DNA of 26,609 bases, from assembly GCA_964624645.1 (NCBI GenBank), contig CAZVAD010000022.1, forward strand, positions 1-26,609, given 5' to 3'. Position 1 is the stretch's first letter; each line of letters starts with the position of its first letter. Both the position numbers and the translations under genes were made by a program. The DNA comes from Mariniphaga sp964624645 (GTDB lineage Bacteria > Bacteroidota > Bacteroidia > Bacteroidales > Prolixibacteraceae). Shown one piece after another: positions 16,138 to 24,391 of this stretch. The notes under the pieces were generated by a model. That model did not search any database and was not told the origin of the DNA. It worked only from the letters and a program-made list of their open reading frames with translations.

Positions 16138-16617
16138 TTAGTTTTTCCGGTTGTTTCTAACCATTGTGATTATATTGTCAATATCAAAGTAGCTGATCAG
16201 GATTCCGCTTATCGGGAGAACCAGATACACGATGCCCAATGGCATCCCCAACGCTGCCGATTTGACCGACAGGTGAAACCGGGTATAAACCAGCCAGGTT
16301 CCACCAATCAGCAGGACAGTAACAGCAAACAGGACGATGATTGCACTGATTAGCAGTTCCAGTTTGTGTTTTCTTTCCGGAGAGCTTTTCTGAAGAAGCA
16401 AATCAATGGCCAGATGTTCGCGTTTCCCGGCCACGTAGGCTGCGCCGAGCAAACCTACCCAAATCAGCAGAAAACCGGCAAGCTCGTCGGTAAAACTGCT
16501 TGGTGAATTCATCACATACCGGCTGATTACCTGCCACAGGACATCAATCACGAGAACACTCATCAGCGCAATGAGCGCCCACTCTAAGATTTTATCAATG
16601 ATTTGTCGCATTGTCAT
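16138..16617 (-). CDS. dctQ: TRAP transporter small permease (DctQ)
   Basis: 159 residues with four membrane segments and the family pattern: an early VLWQVISRYVMNSPSSFTDELAGFLLIWVGLLGAAYVAGKREHLAIDLL stretch (in parts: QVISRYV, TDELAGFLLIW, KREHLAIDLL), and a C-terminal LVLPISGILISYF helix. DctQ pairs with DctM in the inner membrane and supports substrate handover from the binding protein. It sits 11 bp after dctP and 5 bp before dctM, so the three are one transporter unit. Confidence 0.92.
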   Translation of the reverse strand: MTMRQIIDKILEWALIALMSVLVIDVLWQVISRYVMNSPSSFTDELAGFLLIWVGLLGAAYVAGKREHLAIDLLLQKSSPERKHKLELLISAIIVLFAVTVLLIGGTWLVYTRFHLSVKSAALGMPLGIVYLVLPISGILISYFDIDNIITMVRNNRKN

Positions 16618-16628
16618 AATTTTCTTTT

Positions 16629-17612
16629 TTATTCAACTTCCTGAATGCGTTTGATGTAGGAATAGATGATTTTATTGCTGCTGTAACTTTCAATCAAAGG
16701 TTTCACCTTATCGATAAATGGCTGCTTGTCGGGATAGTTTATTTTCACGCCAGCTTTCTGAACAACCTCCATCGATTTGGCCTCAGACTCCTCCCATAAT
16801 TTACGTTCCAGAACCGCAGATTCATCAGCAGCCTGCTGAAGCCAAGCTTTTTCCTGTTCTGACAGTTTATCCCATATAACTTTACTCATAATCAGCACAT
16901 CGGGAACAGTGGTATGTTCATCCAGAGAATAGTATTTGCAAACTTCGTAATGGCGTGAAGTATAAAGGCTTGGCGGGTTATTCTCCGCCCCATCAACCAC
17001 GCCGCTCTGAAGAGCAGTATATAATTCACCCCATGAAATCGGTGTAGCAGAGCCACCCAACGCACGAACCATTTCAACAGCCGTGATGCTTGGTTGCACC
17101 CTCATTTTCATGCCGGCAAGATCGTCCGGATGATTAATCGGTTTGGATTTGGTGTAGAAACTGCGGGAACCCGCATCATAATAACATAAGCCGCGAATCC
17201 ATTTACTTTCGGTGCTCAAAAGCAAATCGCGCCCAATTTCGCCATCCATTACCTGAAAGGCATGCTCTTTTGAGCGAAAAATATAAGGCAGGCCAAAAAC
17301 CTTATAATCTTCGGCAAAGCCCTCCATCACCGCCGCCGATACTTTTGTTATGGCAAGGCTTCCGATCTGCAAAAGCTCAACACATTGTTTTTCAGAACCT
17401 AACTGCTCCGCCGGATAGACGTCAATGGTCAGTTTCCCATCTGAAAGTTCATGGCAACGTTCAGCCATAAAAACCATCGCTTCATGCACCGGATGATCCA
17501 CCGGAAGACCGTGCGCCAGTTTCAGCCGGGTGGAATCAAGGGGACCATTACATGAAAAATTCAGGAAAAGTGAAATGAATGCAACTATCGGAATTGTTTT
17601 TTTATAACTCAT
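16629..17612 (-). CDS. dctP: TRAP transporter substrate-binding protein (DctP), likely lipoprotein
   Basis: 327 residues of the DctP family. The N-terminus has a positive charge (MSYKK), a hydrophobic stretch and C21 in NFSC, which reads as a loose lipobox, so the protein is probably membrane-tethered rather than free. The fold follows with LAHGLPVDHPVHEAM, VYPAEQLGSEKQ, R150 in GSRSFYTKSKPI, R171 in GMKMRVQPS (the position that usually salt-bridges a carboxylate), and SGVVDGAENNPPSLYTS. It would capture an organic acid, most likely a hexuronate, given uxaC and uxaE just upstream. The ligand is inference. It starts 88 bp after uxaC. Confidence 0.93.
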   Translation of the reverse strand: MSYKKTIPIVAFISLFLNFSCNGPLDSTRLKLAHGLPVDHPVHEAMVFMAERCHELSDGKLTIDVYPAEQLGSEKQCVELLQIGSLAITKVSAAVMEGFAEDYKVFGLPYIFRSKEHAFQVMDGEIGRDLLLSTESKWIRGLCYYDAGSRSFYTKSKPINHPDDLAGMKMRVQPSITAVEMVRALGGSATPISWGELYTALQSGVVDGAENNPPSLYTSRHYEVCKYYSLDEHTTVPDVLIMSKVIWDKLSEQEKAWLQQAADESAVLERKLWEESEAKSMEVVQKAGVKINYPDKQPFIDKVKPLIESYSSNKIIYSYIKRIQEVE

Positions 17613-17700
17613 GCTATTAAAATTAGTTGACTTTATACTTCTAAAAAAAATTGCTTTTAGTTCGGGTAAAGACCAATCTGCAAATTAAAATTTCAATCCG

Positions 17701-19101
17701 TCAAAAGTTAAAATATTCTTTTGCATTGTTGAAGCAGATGTTTTCAACCATTTGTCCGAGCAACTCCATGTCGTTGGGAATTTCTCCGTTTTCCACGTCG
17801 GTTCCAATCAGGTTGCAAAGTGTCCGGCGGAAATATTCGTGGCGTGAATAGGACAAAAAGCTTCTGGAGTCGGTGAGCATACCCACAAAGCGGCTCAACA
17901 AGCCCATATTCGACAACGCATTGATCTGTTTTTCCATTCCGTCTTTCTGGTCGAGAAACCACCAGCCGGAGCCAAACTGCATTTTACCGGGCACCGAACC
18001 ATCCTGAAAATTCCCGATCATGGTTGCAATCAACTCATTATCGCGGGGGTTCAAGTTGTAAAGAATCGTTTTTGCAAGTTTATTTTCTATATCCAGCTTA
18101 TCCAGAAACCGGGAAAGCGGACGGGCAATCTCAAAATCTCCAATAGAATCCAGGCCGGTATCGGGGCCTAATGCATTGAAAAGACGGGTGTTGTTATTGC
18201 GCAAAGCGCCGATATGAAATTGCTGTGTCCAGCCACGGGAATGATCCATGATGCCAAAACTGAACAGCATAAACGATTTGAACTTTGCAATTTCCGTTTT
18301 ATCCAAATAGTTGCCATCTCTTATTTTTTTGAAAATCGTTTCGATTTCATTTTCGGTATAATCCTCTGAGACAACAGTCTCCAGACCATGATCGGATAAA
18401 CGGCAGCCATTATTATGAAAAAACGCATGCCGGTTTTCAAGAGCATCCATGAAACCTTTTAAGTCGCCGGTGGAAACACCGGAAACCTCTGCAAGTTTAT
18501 CGGCATACCGATTGAAAGCATCCGTATTTTCCACGGCCATTGCCCTGTCCGGCCTCCACGCCGGCAAAACCGCAACTTCAAAACCATCGGTTTTGATTTG
18601 CCGGTGATATTCCAGCGAATCCACCGGATCGTCGGTGGTGCAAATGGTATGCACATTCGCTTTCCGGATAATGTTCCTGACGGAATATTCAGGTGTCTGC
18701 AATTTGGCATTGCATTCGTCCCAAATCTCCTTTGCCGTGGATGCATTCAGTATTTTATCAATCCCGAAAAACTGTTTTAATTCCAGATGAGTCCAGTGGT
18801 ACAGCGGGTTTCGGAGTGTATTGGGCACAGTCTCCGCCCATTTTTCAAATTTCTCCCAATCGGTGGCATCGCCGGTGCAATAGCGCTCATTTATCCCGTT
18901 GGCACGCATGGCCCGCCATTTATAATGATCGCCATAAAGCCAGATTTGGGTAATATTTTCAAACCGTTTGTCCTCTGCAATTTCTTCGGGCGGAACATGG
19001 CAATGGTAATCGAAAATGGGCATTTTTGCTGCATGTTCATGGTAGAGCTTCTGTGCCGTTTCTGTTTGCAACAGAAAATTTTCATCCATAAATTTTTTCA
19101 T
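17701..19101 (-). CDS. uxaC: Uronate isomerase (glucuronate/galacturonate isomerase)
   Basis: 466 residues, the normal UxaC length, an amidohydrolase-fold enzyme. The N-terminal FDYHCHVPPEEI motif carries metal ligands H33 and H35. Further family blocks include LYGDHYKWRAMRANGI, TTDDPVDSLEYH, FHIGALRNNNTR and the C-terminal GMLTDSRSFLSYSRHEYFRR. It converts D-glucuronate to D-fructuronate and D-galacturonate to D-tagaturonate in the cytoplasm. The start lies 11 bp after uxaE and the TRAP genes follow, so it is the middle of a five-gene uronate unit. A second Met at residue 5 is possible as start. Confidence 0.97.
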   Translation of the reverse strand: MKKFMDENFLLQTETAQKLYHEHAAKMPIFDYHCHVPPEEIAEDKRFENITQIWLYGDHYKWRAMRANGINERYCTGDATDWEKFEKWAETVPNTLRNPLYHWTHLELKQFFGIDKILNASTAKEIWDECNAKLQTPEYSVRNIIRKANVHTICTTDDPVDSLEYHRQIKTDGFEVAVLPAWRPDRAMAVENTDAFNRYADKLAEVSGVSTGDLKGFMDALENRHAFFHNNGCRLSDHGLETVVSEDYTENEIETIFKKIRDGNYLDKTEIAKFKSFMLFSFGIMDHSRGWTQQFHIGALRNNNTRLFNALGPDTGLDSIGDFEIARPLSRFLDKLDIENKLAKTILYNLNPRDNELIATMIGNFQDGSVPGKMQFGSGWWFLDQKDGMEKQINALSNMGLLSRFVGMLTDSRSFLSYSRHEYFRRTLCNLIGTDVENGEIPNDMELLGQMVENICFNNAKEYFNF

Positions 19102-19112
19102 GGCCTCTTTTT

Positions 19113-20360
19113 TTAAAGATCAAACAATCTTTTCAAATGACGTTCATAAATATTTTCTTCCACACACTGCCCGATTATTTCTGCATTTTTTTTCAACAAA
19201 TCCGTGTAACGCTCCCCCATTTCAGCCGCTACTTTATAGCCCACATGAATGAGTTGCCTGAAATTGGAATTGTAATCGGGATGATCCGGAATATGGCGCA
19301 GGGTATTGGCATATTTTTCGCCGCTCCAGCCCGATACCGTTTCCGGAGAAGGCAACTGCGACTCGTCAATGTCAATCACATCGGCATACGGTGCACACAT
19401 CTCCTCCTTGCGTGCCAGCGACTGGGCATAAATATCCCTGGCCACAGCCAGACCTTCGTCTCCGGAAACAGCCAGTCCGATCACCTCTTCAAGCCATGTT
19501 GTTCCGGCAGTCTTTACATGAAGTCCCTTGTCATACTTTTCAATGATTTTCGCCATAAAAGGATAAATGCTGAATTTGTCAGAGCCGGAATGCACGCTCA
19601 GCTTCAGGTTTTCGGGAAGACCAAACGCTTTGACAGCATAATCAATGACCAGCACATCCTGCTCAAACTCTTTTGCAAACTGATTCACATCCCCGGCATA
19701 ATCCACGCCCTTATTGAACCTTCCGGTAAATTTCGGGGCAATGGTCTGTGCAGGAATCTGCTCATCAGCAATCATTTTCAGAATAAAGAACATATCCACA
19801 GGCGTTTGCGGAGCTTCCACCTCATCCATGGAGACTTCGGTAACGAAATTCCCACGTCCTTTTTTGGACTCGATATAACGATAAATTTTTCCCGCCTCCT
19901 TAATCGCTGCCAGATATTTTCCGGCAACTTCATCCAACAGACTGTCTGATATGGAGATGGGTTCCGAAATTCCGGGAATACTCACTTCGGCGCCCAGCGA
20001 TTTGCACGACTTTTTAAATGCGGCAACATCGCTTTCGGGCGAACTGTTGCCGATATACATGGCCACATCAAGCGTAAAAAAGTCTGAATGCTCAATAAAC
20101 CGATCCACGTTGGTCAGGTTAATGTGGTCGGCATCCACAAAATAGGGTTTATCCCACTTCAGGTTCTTAACGGCAGCATCCGCTTCCCGGCGGGTATCCG
20201 CCGGCTCCGAATGAATGGTATTGTGCTCCCGGTTTGATTTATTCCACACCGGAAAAACTTCAATCCCTTTCCGGTTGGCTTTCATCAATGCCCGCAACTG
20301 GGCTTCCCCCTGATGGCTAAAGCGATCTCCCACCCCAAAACTGTATTTTCCAAGTATCAT
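19113..20360 (-). CDS. uxaE: Tagaturonate epimerase UxaE
   Basis: 415 residues. It matches the UxaE family by MILGKYSFGVGDRF, then FVDADHINLTNVDRF, APKFTGRFNKGVDY, and the characteristic HSGSDKFSIYPF (HSGSDKF at 257-263). Conserved acidic and His residues (DADH near 76-79, H257, D261) are probable metal or substrate ligands. UxaE, described from Thermotoga, interconverts D-tagaturonate and D-fructuronate, so galacturonate can enter the glucuronate branch without UxaB/UxaA. It is the first gene of the uronate operon and has its own promoter and operator-like site. The family was recognised by pattern, without a search. Confidence 0.88.
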   Translation of the reverse strand: MILGKYSFGVGDRFSHQGEAQLRALMKANRKGIEVFPVWNKSNREHNTIHSEPADTRREADAAVKNLKWDKPYFVDADHINLTNVDRFIEHSDFFTLDVAMYIGNSSPESDVAAFKKSCKSLGAEVSIPGISEPISISDSLLDEVAGKYLAAIKEAGKIYRYIESKKGRGNFVTEVSMDEVEAPQTPVDMFFILKMIADEQIPAQTIAPKFTGRFNKGVDYAGDVNQFAKEFEQDVLVIDYAVKAFGLPENLKLSVHSGSDKFSIYPFMAKIIEKYDKGLHVKTAGTTWLEEVIGLAVSGDEGLAVARDIYAQSLARKEEMCAPYADVIDIDESQLPSPETVSGWSGEKYANTLRHIPDHPDYNSNFRQLIHVGYKVAAEMGERYTDLLKKNAEIIGQCVEENIYERHLKRLFDL

Positions 20361-20397
20361 TTTTTTGTATTTAAAGTTTTCAATTATATGTTTTTGA

Positions 20398-20420
20398 TTT
20401 TCCGTGTACGGACACGAAAA
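20398..20420. promoter_or_regulatory. Operator-like palindrome at the uronate operon promoter
   Basis: Arms TTTTC-GTGT and ACAC-GAAAA surround a central ACGG, with one extra C in the left arm. An internal CCGT-GT-ACGG palindrome overlaps it. The site covers part of the -7 box and lies about 40 bp before uxaE, which suits repression by a dimeric regulator that senses a uronate intermediate. No regulator gene is in the window. Confidence 0.5.
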
Positions 20421-20445
20421 TAGATATATATTTTATACTTCCAAA
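20415..20445 (-). promoter_or_regulatory. Promoter of the uxaE-uxaC-dctPQM operon
   Basis: On the minus strand, TTTG (20445-20442), a 19-nt spacer and TATTTTCG (20422-20415) fit the Bacteroidota promoter with one mismatch in the -7 box. It starts within 30 bp of the asmA-type gene's stop, so the uronate operon is transcribed on its own. Confidence 0.6.
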
Positions 20446-20467
20446 GAAAACCGGGAAAAAAGAGAAA

Positions 20468-22984
20468 TTATTTTATCAGCTTCTTCAGTCCTTCCCCAAT
20501 TTTATTGAGATTCTCCTGAAGATTTTCCTGAGCAGATTTTTTCACTTCATTGGTGATCATTTTCCGGGCCTCTTCCAGGTCAATCTGTACTTCCGGCTTG
20601 CCAACCGGCCCTTTAAGAAGCACTGAAGCCGGAATAAGCTGAATGCGTTCCTGACCGGGCAAAACGCCCAAAATCTTTTGAATATCACTGCCAAAAGCAT
20701 CGCGCTGAACGTTGAAATCAAGACGCATGTCAATAAGATTTTCCAGATTCAGATTGCCGGCAATGGTGGTTTCCTGTCCGGCCACTTTCGTGGTGAACGG
20801 CTTGAGCTGTATTTTGCCTTTTTCCACTTCAACAAAAGCGCGGAAATCATCAATTTTCACGTTGTTTAGCTTCTCAGACTTCAGCAGCCCTTTCAACTGG
20901 CCAAACAGCGGCGATTCAATAATCTGCAGGTTTTCCGTATTCAACAACCCGCTGCCGTCAACCGAAGATGCCAGAATATCAAACCCGGGACTTAGTTGTC
21001 CGTTCACTTTCAGGCTGCTATTGAATTTTCCCTGACTGTTCCGGGCAATGGGTATCATCCGCTGAACACTCAGCAAAGTCTGATAGGCTTTGGGGATGTC
21101 AATATCTGCCAGATCGAAGGCAAAATCGAAGAGCGGCTGATTTTCAGGAGTATTTTCATAGGATCCGCTTAGCTTCAGTCCGCCATCCAGCATTCGCATA
21201 TTCAGGCCATCCAGCACCAGTTTCCCCTTCCGGGCAGTGATCAGCCCTTTTACATCCGTGATTGGCATCCGCTCAAAAATCACACGCTGGATGTCGGATT
21301 GAAAAGTGAAATCGACATTTGAAGGCACATCAAATACCAGTACCTCTTCTTTTTCTTCCTCATCTTTCTTCCCGGCATCTGCTGCTTTTTCCTGTTCTTC
21401 TTTCGCCACCTGCAAACGAAGAAGTTCATTCATATTCACCTGAGATGAAAGAAGTTGCAGGTTTCCGGCCAAAGTGCCTTCCTTGAAAAGGTAGTTCAGA
21501 TAGTTGGTAACATTCCCGGACAAACGGAAATCACTCTGCCCGATGTTGATGTTCAATCCGCTCAGATTCACCGCCTGCGGACTGAACGCCAGCTTTCCTT
21601 CGGGAATTATCACCTGCTGGGTCAATGCCGGACTGTCGTATAAAAAGTTGGTCAGGTTAACCGTTCCATCCGACTGAATTTTGTCATATTGTTCCTTTTC
21701 AATGGCTGAATAATTGCCTCTCACTTTCAGGTCTGCATCAATGATTCCCGAAATATTCACACTATCCAGAGGCAAGGCATCTTTCAACTCATTAAAATTC
21801 ACTTTCCCCGTCAGGGCGCCGTCAAAATGGAGGTCAGTCATTAAATTCCTCAAGGCAAGTCTGAAGTCCACCGGGCTATTTTTCACTTCGGCGTGGGCTT
21901 TCCGGATATTGACTTCGGTCAGGTCAAGTACTCCCTGCGGCTTGGTAATCGCCATATCTGCCGAAATGTTTTTAATCTCTTCCGGAAGATCGGCATAACG
22001 CAGAATTCCGTTGTTCACATCCACTTTCAGATCAACAGCGGGATATTCTTCATCAAAATAGCTTCCTTTTATGGTTCCGGAAATTGTAGCTGAGCCATTG
22101 GTCTGGATTTCTTTCAGGTATTCCTCATAATCCGGCGGAATGAGCGCCAGAAAATTATCAAAACCGGATTCTTTGGTTTTCAGGTGCAAATCAAAAAACA
22201 TGGTGTCGCCGGGAACCTGTATCAATCCCAAAACTTCTAACGGCAAACGGTTTATCAGCAGCTCATTCTCCTGGATTTCCACATCCATGACATCATAATC
22301 CACATGCAGTTTTGTGCGGGTTTCCACCGAAGTATTGGTAATGTAATTCACTCCAGCATAGCTCAAAAACAACTGGGCTGCAGTTCCTTCGGCAAGTAAC
22401 TGGGCTGCAGTTCCGTACATTTCTCCCGAAACGCCGATGTTAATGTCATCAAGCCGGAAAAGCAGGTCTGCCTCCCGGTCTTCATAAATAAAATCAGCCC
22501 TGGAAATATCAATCTTATCCAACTGAAACACCAGGCCATCCTCTGCTTCATCAACTGCAGCAGCCGGGCTTTTCGTCGTCTCGCCGGATTCAGGAACAAG
22601 GTCCCAGTTCACATTGCCAGAAGCGCCAACAACCAATTTCAGCACGGGGCGTTTCAGAAGAATCTCTTCAATGCCTATATTTCCTTTGTTAAACAACTGT
22701 TTCAATGCAGTTTTTGTACGAATTGACGGCGCTGCAAACAAAGTATCGTGCTGAAACTCTCCTTTTCCGATAACCTGAACATCAACAAGATCGAGCGAAA
22801 CTTTGGGAAAACTCCGGAATAACGACAATTTCAGGTCGGCAAATTCCACTTCGGCATCTAAATGCCTGTTGATGGCAGTTTTTGTCTTTTCAAGCAAAGT
22901 CTGCTTGAAAAATAGCGGTACGGCTGCCATTGCGCCTATCAGCAATGCCACAACAATTCCAAAAACGATGAGTATTTTTTTCAT
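20468..22984 (-). CDS. AsmA-family protein
   Basis: 838 residues. One N-terminal membrane anchor (about 4-26) precedes a long extracytoplasmic part. The N-terminal AsmA pattern is visible: INRHLDAEVEFADLKLSLFRSFPKVSLDLVDV, then LLKRPVLKLVV and GNVNWDLV. The C-terminal AsmA-like region has NVKIDDFRAFVEVEKGKI and a KGPVGKPEVQIDL end. A highly charged Glu/Lys linker sits near residues 525-547. A 9-residue tandem repeat, GTAAQLLAE/GTAAQLFLS, is at 191-208. AsmA-like proteins are thought to carry phospholipid between membranes, but the role of this member is not known. It stands alone with its own -7 box. Confidence 0.87.
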   Translation of the reverse strand: MKKILIVFGIVVALLIGAMAAVPLFFKQTLLEKTKTAINRHLDAEVEFADLKLSLFRSFPKVSLDLVDVQVIGKGEFQHDTLFAAPSIRTKTALKQLFNKGNIGIEEILLKRPVLKLVVGASGNVNWDLVPESGETTKSPAAAVDEAEDGLVFQLDKIDISRADFIYEDREADLLFRLDDINIGVSGEMYGTAAQLLAEGTAAQLFLSYAGVNYITNTSVETRTKLHVDYDVMDVEIQENELLINRLPLEVLGLIQVPGDTMFFDLHLKTKESGFDNFLALIPPDYEEYLKEIQTNGSATISGTIKGSYFDEEYPAVDLKVDVNNGILRYADLPEEIKNISADMAITKPQGVLDLTEVNIRKAHAEVKNSPVDFRLALRNLMTDLHFDGALTGKVNFNELKDALPLDSVNISGIIDADLKVRGNYSAIEKEQYDKIQSDGTVNLTNFLYDSPALTQQVIIPEGKLAFSPQAVNLSGLNINIGQSDFRLSGNVTNYLNYLFKEGTLAGNLQLLSSQVNMNELLRLQVAKEEQEKAADAGKKDEEEKEEVLVFDVPSNVDFTFQSDIQRVIFERMPITDVKGLITARKGKLVLDGLNMRMLDGGLKLSGSYENTPENQPLFDFAFDLADIDIPKAYQTLLSVQRMIPIARNSQGKFNSSLKVNGQLSPGFDILASSVDGSGLLNTENLQIIESPLFGQLKGLLKSEKLNNVKIDDFRAFVEVEKGKIQLKPFTTKVAGQETTIAGNLNLENLIDMRLDFNVQRDAFGSDIQKILGVLPGQERIQLIPASVLLKGPVGKPEVQIDLEEARKMITNEVKKSAQENLQENLNKIGEGLKKLIK
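22371..22414. repeat. 17-bp direct repeat with 27-bp period inside the AsmA-like gene
   Basis: AACTGGGCTGCAGTTCC occurs at 22371-22387 and again at 22398-22414. The 27-bp period keeps the frame and doubles nine codons of the protein (residues 191-199 and 200-208). It looks like a recent in-frame slippage duplication. Confidence 0.9.
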
Positions 22985-23027
22985 TTTATTAAACTTTTGA
23001 CAACTTCAATCTGTGAACGGTTTTCTT

Positions 23028-23035
23028 CAAAAATA
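23028..23035 (-). promoter_or_regulatory. -7 promoter box for the AsmA-like gene
   Basis: Minus-strand TATTTTTG is a perfect TAnnTTTG match, 43 nt before the start at 22984. The -33 position at 20-nt spacing reads ATG rather than TTG. Confidence 0.5.
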
Positions 23036-23042
23036 CGGAAAT

Positions 23043-23062
23043 AAAAATGAATTTTCATTTTT
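23043..23062 (-). terminator. AT-rich hairpin after cinA
   Basis: AAAAATGAA (23043-23051) and TTCATTTTT (23054-23062) are exact reverse complements around two bases. It lies 46 bp after the cinA stop, and the minus strand continues with a T-rich stretch. It may end cinA transcripts, but the stem is weak in GC. Confidence 0.35.
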
Positions 23063-23108
23063 TTCTTCCTCTTATAGCAGGTAAACTTGTGAAAAGATGC
23101 TCAAATTT

Positions 23109-24350
23109 TTATTCTGAAATCAGCTGTTTTCTTAAAAGCTGGAGTGCGGTCTGGGATGAACGGACAATATTCCGCTCACGGTTATCGCCAAATACAAATT
23201 TTTCGGCAACGGTTTTTTCAGGGGTGGCCACCGCGATCCAAACGGTGCCAACCGGTTTTTCTTCAGTTCCGCCTGCCGGACCGGCAATTCCGGATGTTGC
23301 CACGGCAAATCCGGCGTTCAGTTTTTTCCGGGCGCCTTCGGCCATGTGGCGCACAACCTGCTCACTCACTGCGCCATACTTCTGAATGGATTCCACCGGA
23401 ACACCCAGCAGATTCTGCTTGATTGCATTGGAATAAGCCACAATGCCGCCATTATACCAGCCGGAACTTCCCGGCACGGAGGTAATCAAATGGGAGATAT
23501 AGCCGCCCGTACAACTCTCCGCAACGGCAAGCGTCTGTTTCTTTTCCAGCAATAACCGGCCAACTGCACCGGCAAGCGTGTCGTCATCGTATCCGAAAAT
23601 ATTTTCGGGAATAATCCGCTTTAACTGCTCAATTTCCTGTTCAACCTGTGTTTTCAATACCTGAATATCATTGCCAATGGCAGACAACCGCAACCGCACC
23701 GACATCGGATTGGGAAGATAAGCCAGCCGGATATTTTCGGGCAGGGCACTTTCCCAGCTTTCAATGCGCTCTGCCAGCATGGATTCGGGCAGTCCCTGTG
23801 TCAGCACCGTTTTATGGAAAATTGCCCTGATTTTTCCGTTATTCCGAAGCCGGGGAAGAACCTCATTTTCCACAAGATACTGCATTTCAAACGGAACACC
23901 CGGCACAGACACAAAAATGGTATCCTCTTTTTCAAACCACATTCCCGGCGCCGTCCCCACTCTATTGGGCAATACCACACAGGATTCGGGAACCAATGCC
24001 TGGTCGCGGTTCAGGGAATTCATACTGATATTCCGGTGTTTGAAACGCTCACGAATTTGCTCAAAAACCCCTTCGTTGAAAATCAACCGGGTATCAAAAT
24101 ATTTGCAGAGCGCCGGTTTGGTTATATCATCTTTCGTCGGGCCAAGTCCACCGGTCAAAATGACCAGATCGCGCTTCCCGGCAGCCTGACGAAGCGCATC
24201 CACAATATGTTCCGTATTGTCGCGAATGGAGGTTATCTGGCAAATTTCAATTCCTGCCCGGTTAAAATGTTCGGCAATCCATGCCGAATTGGTGTCAACA
24301 ATCTGCCCGATCAACAGCTCATCGCCAATGGTTATAATTTCTGCTTTCAT
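23109..24350 (-). CDS. cinA: CinA-family protein (MoaB-like plus PncC NMN-amidase domain)
   Basis: 413 residues with two parts. Residues 1 to about 170 are a MoaB/MogA-like domain (MKAEIITIGDELLIGQIVDTN, then LTGGLGPTKDDITK and VPGVPFEMQYL). Residues about 255-410 form the PncC domain with AESCTGG at 277-283 (probable catalytic S279), GGIVAYSNAIKQNLLGV and ATSGIAGPAGGT. PncC converts NMN to nicotinate mononucleotide in pyridine salvage, and the N-terminal part is linked to ADP-ribose pyrophosphatase activity in some members. An upstream in-frame ATG at 24395 would add 15 non-family residues and overlap the previous gene, so 24350 is used. It follows the M48 protease gene by 41 bp. Confidence 0.95.
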   Translation of the reverse strand: MKAEIITIGDELLIGQIVDTNSAWIAEHFNRAGIEICQITSIRDNTEHIVDALRQAAGKRDLVILTGGLGPTKDDITKPALCKYFDTRLIFNEGVFEQIRERFKHRNISMNSLNRDQALVPESCVVLPNRVGTAPGMWFEKEDTIFVSVPGVPFEMQYLVENEVLPRLRNNGKIRAIFHKTVLTQGLPESMLAERIESWESALPENIRLAYLPNPMSVRLRLSAIGNDIQVLKTQVEQEIEQLKRIIPENIFGYDDDTLAGAVGRLLLEKKQTLAVAESCTGGYISHLITSVPGSSGWYNGGIVAYSNAIKQNLLGVPVESIQKYGAVSEQVVRHMAEGARKKLNAGFAVATSGIAGPAGGTEEKPVGTVWIAVATPEKTVAEKFVFGDNRERNIVRSSQTALQLLRKQLISE

Positions 24351-24391
24351 TCCAAATCCTATTATAAATCCTGGATCATTTGGGTTGGTAT

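Noticed and set aside
19137..19949. 270-residue open frame on the plus strand
   Set aside because: Antisense to uxaE, with atypical composition and no recognisable motif.
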